Both the position numbers and the translations under genes were made by a program. From Methylococcaceae bacterium (GTDB lineage Bacteria; Pseudomonadota; Gammaproteobacteria; Methylococcales; Methylomonadaceae), in contig WTBX01000332.1 of NCBI GenBank assembly GCA_013138855.1, positions 1 to 9,744 of the forward strand: a stretch of DNA of 9,744 nt, in the 5' to 3' direction. This document shows positions 1 to 5,209 of the stretch, piece by piece (the stretch's first letter is position 1; each line of letters starts with the position of its first letter). The notes beneath the pieces were generated by a model that worked only from the letters and a program-made list of their open reading frames with translations, was not told the DNA's origin and ran no database searches.

Positions 1-528
1 AGCACCATCTCTTAACACTTCAATTCTTTCAATAGAGCGTAAGGGGATACTATTTAAATCTACCCCTGTAGAGCCGCGCCCTATAGCTCCATTGACATGC
101 AATAAAGAACTTGCATGTAAGCGTTTACCATTAACTAAAACCAGAACTTGATCGGGAGACATTCCACGTAACGTAAAGGGGCGAATATGATCGCTTCCAT
201 CTGTAATAGACGTTCTAGGAAAATTAAACCCTGCCACAAACCGTTCTAAGACCTTACTGAGTTCGGTATAGCCTGTGCTATTAATTTGCTCAGCGGTAAT
301 CACATCAACAGGGACTTTAGCTTTTAATAAATCAACCGCAGAACTTCTACTCCCTACCTTAGCCTTAGTTTCAACCTCTATCGCCATTAATTCATCAAAA
401 GACATTTTGTAAATCTGCTCTAATTCTGATTGTTCTGACTCAGAAATAGCCTTTTCTTCGGCAACAACTAACGTAGTTAGCATAAATTGAGTTAATGAAA
501 TAGCGATGAATATAGTTATTTTTTTCAT
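1..528 (-). CDS. TonB-dependent outer-membrane receptor, N-terminal part (runs off left edge)
   Basis: The first 176 codons, read from an ATG at 528, stay open to the window edge, so the beta-barrel is not seen. Residues 1-23 form a signal peptide (MKKITIFIAIS start, cleavage probably after LVVA). A short acidic leader follows, with MSFDELMAIEVE, a phrase type common in receptors of this group. A plug domain runs from about residue 72 (VPVDVITAEQI) to the edge, with the classic plug phrases TLRGMSPDQVLVLVNGKRL and VDLNSIPLRSIERIEVLRDG. Family role: energy-dependent uptake or signalling across the outer membrane using TonB-ExbBD. The substrate cannot be told from the plug. The gene starts 5 bases after the YfiR-like stop codon and has no clear Shine-Dalgarno of its own, so translational coupling is likely. 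The family call is firm; the link to YfiR signalling is inference from gene order. Confidence 0.93.
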   Translation of the reverse strand, partial: MKKITIFIAISLTQFMLTTLVVAEEKAISESEQSELEQIYKMSFDELMAIEVETKAKVGSRSSAVDLLKAKVPVDVITAEQINSTGYTELSKVLERFVAGFNFPRTSITDGSDHIRPFTLRGMSPDQVLVLVNGKRLHASSLLHVNGAIGRGSTGVDLNSIPLRSIERIEVLRDGA

Positions 529-533
529 TAAAA

Positions 534-1106
534 CTACCGATTAATCACTGTGACATTAGAGAGTGCAAACAAGTCTGAACTAATTGTAAAGCTATGATTT
601 CTATAGGCTTCATAATTAATTTTCATATATACCTTTTGACCTTTCATAAGAAACTGAATCATGCCATTTTTTTCAGCAAAGCCTCGCGTCTCGCCTATCG
701 TAAGGATGGGTTTATTTTTAGTAAATTTGAGTATTTGGGTGATTTTTGCTTGTTCAGAAATACTAATGAAAAGCAAATGGCAATTAGAAGACTCTTCAAC
801 ATTATCAAAGTAGCGAATATCAACAGGCTTTTCTTTTACGAGCTTACGGCTAGACAAAGAACCTAAAAGCTTATTAAAAGAGGCAGTACCGATAATGCAA
901 ATATTAAAAGATTTACTCTCAGACCATTCAACAGAGGATGGCCAAGTAACATAATTTAACAGACGACCTAAGTAGGCAACTTTCAATTTTTGCTCTAAGT
1001 CTATACCATAAATAAGAGGAGAAAGCATTAAACATGCCACTAGTAAACATAATTGCTTATAGGGCTTTTTTTTATGATGTGCTGTCTTTGATAACTCGTA
1101 CTTCAT
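534..1106 (-). CDS. yfiR: YfiR-family (DUF4154) periplasmic regulator
   Basis: A 190-residue protein with a basic N-terminus (HHKKKPYK), a hydrophobic stretch at about 19-33 and probable signal-peptidase cleavage near IYG-34, giving a periplasmic product. The body has the YfiR pattern: KVAYLGRLLNYVTWP at 42-56, FNICIIG at 68-73, LLFIS at 111-115, ILTIGE near 134-139, FAEKNGMIQFLM at 143-154 and a C-terminal hydrophobic strand. In Pseudomonas, YfiR binds the periplasmic domain of the diguanylate cyclase YfiN/TpbB and keeps it off. C70 and C109 have the same spacing as one reported disulfide pair of Pseudomonas YfiR (C71-C110 as I recall); the second pair (C145-C152) is absent. It is followed by the TonB receptor and diverges from a kinase with a YfiN-like sensor, so I infer that the kinase is its partner. 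The symbol denotes the family, not proven orthology. Confidence 0.85.
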   Translation of the reverse strand: MKYELSKTAHHKKKPYKQLCLLVACLMLSPLIYGIDLEQKLKVAYLGRLLNYVTWPSSVEWSESKSFNICIIGTASFNKLLGSLSSRKLVKEKPVDIRYFDNVEESSNCHLLFISISEQAKITQILKFTKNKPILTIGETRGFAEKNGMIQFLMKGQKVYMKINYEAYRNHSFTISSDLFALSNVTVINR

Positions 1107-1160
1107 TCTAAATTAAGCTCTATCTCTATTTTAAGTTAAAATGGTATCTACTTTTCTGAT

Positions 1161-1182
1161 TTTCCGCGACTAAAGATCGCGG
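1161..1182. repeat. GC-rich palindromic repeat, copy 1 (REP-like)
   Basis: A 6-bp perfect stem, CCGCGA (1164-1169) and TCGCGG (1177-1182), encloses a 7-base loop CTAAAGA; three T precede it. The same 22 bases recur exactly at 3436-3457 in the same orientation. The element is clearly richer in GC than the AT-rich DNA around it. The form resembles dispersed REP-type palindromes. There is no T-tract after the stem on the plus strand, so it does not look like a classical intrinsic terminator. Confidence 0.75.
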
Positions 1183-1279
1183 TTCCGAGTAGCCAGTCAT
1201 TGCTTGGCTGCGAGAAAGCTAATTTAATGGTTCAGTTTGAAAGGTTTTATCTTAAGTCAAATAAATAACACCTTACCTA

Positions 1280-1404
1280 AGTTGAGACTCTAAACAAGGA
1301 AGTCTAACGCGCTAGTATTATAGAGTATTACCTAGACTTCTGATAGCGTTAAAACACCCAATAATTTAAGAGTGGCTAAGTCCTCTTAATACACAGTTGA
1401 GACT
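1280..1404. promoter_or_regulatory. Cluster of direct and inverted repeats, possible regulatory region
   Basis: Two copies of AGTTGAGACT (1280-1289 and 1395-1404) bracket the stretch. Inside lie an 8-bp inverted repeat, GAAGTCTA (1299-1306) with TAGACTTC (1333-1340), two AGTATTA heptamers exactly 10 bases apart (1314 and 1324), and a 7-bp inverted repeat, TTAAGAG (1366-1372) with CTCTTAA (1383-1389) around a 10-base loop. The 10-base spacing places the heptamers on the same DNA face. Its place upstream of the kinase gene suggests operators or a structured leader; that function is inference. Confidence 0.4.
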
Positions 1405-1485
1405 AACTTCAAACATTATTGTATTTAATATCTTATTTATGTGTAAAATTCAACACTGTTTATTATCTGCCTATTTTTGGAATAT

Positions 1486-1490
1486 AAGGA
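1486..1490 (+). promoter_or_regulatory. Shine-Dalgarno-like AAGGA abutting the kinase ATG
   Basis: AAGGA ends directly against the ATG at 1491, leaving no normal 5-9 base spacer. A weaker GGA at 1479-1481 sits at a usual distance (9 bases). The ATG at 1491 is still preferred because the protein then begins with a short basic stretch (MIKKLTDISIRTK) just before its first membrane helix, as is usual for this family. Confidence 0.35.
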
Positions 1491-3470
1491 ATGATTAAAA
1501 AACTTACAGATATATCAATTCGCACAAAATTAGTACTTATTCTAAGTTTAACCGCTGCTACCGCGCTTTTGATTGCTGTTAGCGTTATATTTTTTACGAC
1601 AACGGAAACTGTCAAAAAATATGAAGCCGCTAATATAAAACAACTAGCCGAAATCAGTAGCTTCAATATTTCGGCGGCACTGTCCTTTCGTGATGATAAA
1701 ACGGCTAATAAAACCTTATTATCTTTGGCAACAAATCCAGAAATTATGGCTGCATTAATTTACGATCAAGAACAGCATATTTTTGTCAGTTATTTTAATG
1801 AACAAAGCTCTGAAGATGAAAGAAATGCGTTAAAAAATTACTCAAAAAAATTACTGCTTGAGTATCAAAAAACTCAAGAAATAAAACCCAATAAAAATTT
1901 CCTTTTATGGGAAAAATTTGATGTCTTTACACCGATTACCCTAGGAAATGAAACCTTAGGAATGTTACACATTATTTCTGATGCTCAACATTTTCAACAA
2001 CAAATCAAAAAATTACAATCCTCGTTACTTTTTGCCATTGGCATCACTCTGCTTATCATTTTTGTATTAGCCTCATTTTTTCAGCGTATTTTTTCAAGCC
2101 CGATTTACGCGCTATTAGATGTCATGAAAACAGTCCCTGAAAATAGAAATTATAGCCTCTCAAAAGAAATGCAACGAAATGATGAATATGGTGCTTTATT
2201 CAACGGTTTTCACACCATGTTAACTGAGCTACATTCGATTGAAAAAGAGTTAATTATTGCCAAAGAAAAAGCGGATAACGCCAACCAAAGCAAAAGTACT
2301 TTTCTTGCTCATATGAGCCATGAAATTCGGACACCGATGAATGCTGTGATTGGTTTAAGTCATTTAGCCTTAAAAACTGAATTAAACGCTAAACAGCATG
2401 ATTATTTATCTAAAATAAATAGTTCAGCGAATGGTTTACTTGGAGTGATTAACGACATTTTAGATTTTTCTAAAATCGAAGCAGGAATGTTAACCATAGA
2501 ACAGGTTGAGTTTGATCTATCTACCGTCGTTCATAGTGTTCTGACGATTAGTCATAGTCAGGCTGAAACCAAAAATTTAAAGCTACATTGCTCTATCGGC
2601 TCTTGCGTTCCCGCACATTTAATGGGAGATGCTTTACGCATAAAACAAATTTTACTTAATTTAATCAGTAATGCCATTAAATTTACGGATCAAGGTAAAG
2701 TTGCGGTTTCAATCAAAAAAGGAAGCCATAAAGATAACAACGTGGAATTAATTTTTACCGTAGAAGATACAGGTATAGGTCTTAGCTCCCCACAAATAAA
2801 AAAATTATTTCAGTCATTTTCTCAAGCAGAGGAATCGACATCACGGCACTATGGAGGGACAGGTTTAGGACTTACAATTTGTAAACAACTAACCGAACTG
2901 ATGGGAGGAACTATTTCTGTAAGTAGTGAAATAGCCGTCGGGACTGTCTTTACATTTTCAATCATCTGTTTAACGACAGAAGGTGAACAGTCTCTTCTAT
3001 CAACCAATATAACTCAAGAAAAAGAAGTACCAGAGCCAGTAAACTCGTCAGTTTTAAATAACCGTAGCATATTACTTGCCGAAGATAATGAAATTAATCA
3101 ACTTATCGCTATAGAGCTTTTAGAAAGCGAGGGGGCTTGCGTAGATGTTGCTGAAAATGGGCGTATAGCGGTAACTAAAGCTAATGCAAAACATTACGAT
3201 GCTATTTTGATGGATGTACAAATGCCTGAAATAGATGGCGTTGAAGCAACACGTTTAATTCGAGAACAACTCAAAGATATACCCATTATTGCGATGACCG
3301 CTCATGCAATGGATGAAGAAAAACAACGGTGCCAACAAGCGGGAATGAACGATCATATATCTAAACCTATTGACCCCGATGAACTGTACAAAACACTAAC
3401 GAACTGGATTATGAAAGATATGACAGCGTTAACGCTTTCCGCGACTAAAGATCGCGGCTCTGACATATAA
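1491..3470 (+). CDS. Hybrid sensor histidine kinase with YfiN-like (CHASE8-type) periplasmic sensor
   Basis: 659-residue inner-membrane kinase. Order: TM1 about 13-36; periplasmic sensor about 37-176; TM2 177-198; HAMP about 200-252; short coiled linker; HisKA with phospho-acceptor H277 in HMSHEIRTPMN; HATPase with N394 (LISNAIKFT), DTGIG (426-430), an FQSFSQAE segment (440-447) and GGTGLG (455-460); REC at about 525-640 with E531/D532, phospho-acceptor D575 in LMDVQMPEIDG, T603 and K625. The sensor phrases SFNISAALSFRDDKTA and IMAALIYDQEQ match the pattern of the YfiN/TpbB sensor domain. No Hpt domain or DNA-binding output is present, so phosphate must pass to an unseen partner. It diverges from the YfiR-like gene. 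Oddity: residues 649-656, just before the stop, are encoded by a copy of the palindromic repeat. Kinase call firm; CHASE8 call from recall of the family. Confidence 0.93.
   Translation: MIKKLTDISIRTKLVLILSLTAATALLIAVSVIFFTTTETVKKYEAANIKQLAEISSFNISAALSFRDDKTANKTLLSLATNPEIMAALIYDQEQHIFVSYFNEQSSEDERNALKNYSKKLLLEYQKTQEIKPNKNFLLWEKFDVFTPITLGNETLGMLHIISDAQHFQQQIKKLQSSLLFAIGITLLIIFVLASFFQRIFSSPIYALLDVMKTVPENRNYSLSKEMQRNDEYGALFNGFHTMLTELHSIEKELIIAKEKADNANQSKSTFLAHMSHEIRTPMNAVIGLSHLALKTELNAKQHDYLSKINSSANGLLGVINDILDFSKIEAGMLTIEQVEFDLSTVVHSVLTISHSQAETKNLKLHCSIGSCVPAHLMGDALRIKQILLNLISNAIKFTDQGKVAVSIKKGSHKDNNVELIFTVEDTGIGLSSPQIKKLFQSFSQAEESTSRHYGGTGLGLTICKQLTELMGGTISVSSEIAVGTVFTFSIICLTTEGEQSLLSTNITQEKEVPEPVNSSVLNNRSILLAEDNEINQLIAIELLESEGACVDVAENGRIAVTKANAKHYDAILMDVQMPEIDGVEATRLIREQLKDIPIIAMTAHAMDEEKQRCQQAGMNDHISKPIDPDELYKTLTNWIMKDMTALTLSATKDRGSDI
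3436..3457. repeat. GC-rich palindromic repeat, copy 2, inside the 3' end of the kinase gene
   Basis: Exact 22-base match to 1161-1182: stem CCGCGA (3439-3444) and TCGCGG (3452-3457), loop CTAAAGA. It is read through in frame as kinase residues 649-656 (LSATKDRG) and lies 11 bases before the end of the stop codon. It sits in the convergent junction between the kinase and ftsX. It may protect 3' ends or slow read-through, but no T-tract follows on the plus strand, so a strong terminator is not supported. Confidence 0.75.
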
Positions 3471-3520
3471 TTTACCTTGGTTTAAAAATATAACCGTACA
3501 GGTCGAAATCTCCTGAAAAA

Positions 3521-4549
3521 CTATTCTAACTTCATTTGTCCAAGCTGATAACGCAATACCATCCATGAGCCTAATACGCCTAATAAGGATGACGTAAATA
3601 ATAAAATAAGGCTTTCGGTAAAGCCTAAAAATAAGACTTCATAATTGTTGTCATAAAGTTCTGACAATTTTTCCATCGGACTTTTTAAAGCTAGCATCGC
3701 GGCGGTGACAATAATCCATGCGGTTGCACCTGCAAAAAAACCAAACCAAAACCCTGTATATAAAAAAGGTCGCTGTATAAAGGCGTAAGTAGCCCCCACT
3801 AATTTAGAAATTAAGACTTCATCGCGGCGATCTTCCAGTTCTAAGCGGATGGTATTTCCCATGATAAATAGCACCGCAAAGCTTAAGACAAAACTTAAAA
3901 TAACCACACCATGCTGCGCCAAGCTCATCATTGATTGCAATCGTCGCACCCATTGCATATCCATTTGAGCAATATCGACTTCATCTAAACGTCCTAACTC
4001 ATCAACTAAGCGTTGCACTTCTTCGGTGTTTTTCAGGGTGTTTTTAGGTAAAACTTGAATGACGGTAGGCAGTGGATTATTTTCCAAAGCATTTAAAGCT
4101 TCACCAAAACCGCTGTAATCTCTAAATTCTGCGAGTGCGTATTCTTGCGTAATTAGTTCAACAGTTTTTACATCGGGCGATTGTTTGATTTTATCAGCAA
4201 GTTTACGCCCATCTAAATCCGTCATATTACTTTTTAAAAATAATGAGATTTGATTCGTTGCCTCTAAATTACCTGTTAATTGCTCAGCATTCCCTAATAA
4301 AACATAAAAACCACTCGCCAAGGCAATCGCAATAGCTAAGACCATAATCGTCATCACCGAGGTTAAAGGTGTTTTTAATAGTTTGCCTAAACTAGAAAAC
4401 AGCGCGTGTGCATGTAGTCCTAAATAAATACGAAATTTATCAATAATACCCCCACTGCCCGATTCTTTTTTAGTTTGAGAACTGGTTGATTTTACTGGTT
4501 TGGCTGGCTTGACTGGTTTTTGAATACGTCTGTTTTGCTTCATCATCAT
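3521..4549 (-). CDS. ftsX: Cell-division ABC-type protein FtsX
   Basis: 342 residues. A cytoplasmic N-terminus is rich in Lys/Pro/Ser (repeated KPVKPAKPVK). Four membrane spans follow at about 62-84, 212-232, 262-287 and 306-332, with a large periplasmic loop at about 85-210 between the first two. This is the FtsX topology. TM2 is followed by the conserved cytoplasmic phrase NTIRLELEDRRDEVLISKLVGAT (232-254, with natural variation). FtsX pairs with FtsE at the division septum; its periplasmic loop activates cell-wall amidases through EnvC-type partners. The start overlaps the ftsE stop by one base (TAATG), and three ATG codons follow one another, so the exact initiator may be residue 1, 2 or 3. 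The rpoH gene that often follows ftsX in this group is not here; a convergent kinase gene takes that place. Confidence 0.96.
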   Translation of the reverse strand: MMMKQNRRIQKPVKPAKPVKSTSSQTKKESGSGGIIDKFRIYLGLHAHALFSSLGKLLKTPLTSVMTIMVLAIAIALASGFYVLLGNAEQLTGNLEATNQISLFLKSNMTDLDGRKLADKIKQSPDVKTVELITQEYALAEFRDYSGFGEALNALENNPLPTVIQVLPKNTLKNTEEVQRLVDELGRLDEVDIAQMDMQWVRRLQSMMSLAQHGVVILSFVLSFAVLFIMGNTIRLELEDRRDEVLISKLVGATYAFIQRPFLYTGFWFGFFAGATAWIIVTAAMLALKSPMEKLSELYDNNYEVLFLGFTESLILLFTSSLLGVLGSWMVLRYQLGQMKLE

Positions 4550-5205
4550 TAACTCGCTACTAACTGTCCATGATCTAGTTTTAATACCCTATGCCCCATT
4601 CGAGTAATTAAACTAACATCATGGGTTGCAATTAAAACAGTTACACCAACTTGTTGAAATTGTTCAAATAAACGCATAACTTCGGAAGACAACTCAGGAT
4701 CTAAACTGCCTGTAGGCTCATCGGCGATAATTAGTGAAGGTTTATTAACGACGGCTCTGGCGATACCTACACGTTGCTGTTCCCCCCCTGATAATGCTAA
4801 GGGATATTTTTTTTCTTTGCCTAATAAGCCGACTTTATCGAGTGAAGCTCTTACGCGTCTGCCTACCTCTTGATGACCATAACCTGAAATAATCAATGGC
4901 AGCGCAACATTATCAAATACGGTTCTATCTTGTAATAATTTGTAATCTTGAAAAATAAGCCCTAATTTTCGACGGATAAAAGGAATATGTCGTTCTCTAG
5001 CACGATTTAAATTACGTCCATCGAGTAAAATATGACCGCGTGTGCAATATTCCATAATCGCAATCAGTTTTAATAAAGTGCTTTTACCTGCCCCAGAATG
5101 TCCTGTTAAAAATGCCATTTCTCCACGTTGCAGTTGAAAACTGACATCTATCAATACATCTCCCGTATCGGGATAGCGTTTACACACTTTATCAAATACT
5201 AACAT
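4549..5205 (-). CDS. ftsE: Cell-division ATP-binding protein FtsE
   Basis: 218 residues, the usual FtsE length. ABC ATPase motifs are all present: Walker A GHSGAGKST (35-43), Q-loop Q86 in IFQDYKLL, signature LSGGEQQR (138-145), Walker B LIIADEP (158-164), D-loop SLD and switch H195 in ATHDVSL. The IFQDYKLLQDRTVFDNVALPL stretch is typical of FtsE rather than LolD or MacB. It forms the cytoplasmic ATPase dimer under FtsX. It starts 4 bases after the CtaA-FtsY fusion stop and ends in a one-base overlap with ftsX, so the three are certainly co-transcribed. No odd residues were noticed in the catalytic motifs. Confidence 0.97.
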   Translation of the reverse strand: MLVFDKVCKRYPDTGDVLIDVSFQLQRGEMAFLTGHSGAGKSTLLKLIAIMEYCTRGHILLDGRNLNRARERHIPFIRRKLGLIFQDYKLLQDRTVFDNVALPLIISGYGHQEVGRRVRASLDKVGLLGKEKKYPLALSGGEQQRVGIARAVVNKPSLIIADEPTGSLDPELSSEVMRLFEQFQQVGVTVLIATHDVSLITRMGHRVLKLDHGQLVAS

Positions 5206-5209
5206 TGCT

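Larger units (their letters stand above)
1107..1490. other. Gene-free region between the divergent yfiR-like and kinase genes
   Basis: No open frame of useful length or RNA gene was recognised in these 384 bases. The stretch holds a GC-rich hairpin repeat (1161-1182), a second hairpin just after it (AGCCA at 1191-1195 pairing with TGGCT at 1205-1209, extendable by one wobble and one GC pair), and a cluster of direct and inverted repeats (1280-1404). It must contain the promoters of both divergent units. No match to sigma70 boxes is good enough to place one. Confidence 0.6.

Noticed and set aside
594..866. Plus-strand open frame over the yfiR-like gene
   Set aside because: It is antisense to a recognised gene, has no family features, and has low-complexity composition expected of a shadow frame. 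Other frames at 5346-5657, 6744-7019, 7235-7525 and 9136-9352 were dropped for the same reason.
534..1106. YfiR-like protein as a lipoprotein (LVAC at residues 22-25)
   Set aside because: The hydrophobic run before the Cys is only about six residues and continues after it (LMLSPLIYG), which fits a normal signal peptide cut near residue 34.
1227..1268. Small ATG frame in the intergenic region
   Set aside because: It has only 13 codons, no Shine-Dalgarno and no recognisable motif.
1419..1447. Possible sigma70 promoter for the kinase (TTGTAT, 17 bases, TGTAAA)
   Set aside because: The -35 box matches the consensus at only three positions and the -10 box at four; in such AT-rich DNA this is expected by chance.
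3436..3480. Repeat hairpin as a rho-independent terminator for the kinase or ftsX
   Set aside because: The stem is only 6 bp and no run of T follows it in either direction; the next bases are mixed. It may affect transcript ends but cannot be called an intrinsic terminator.
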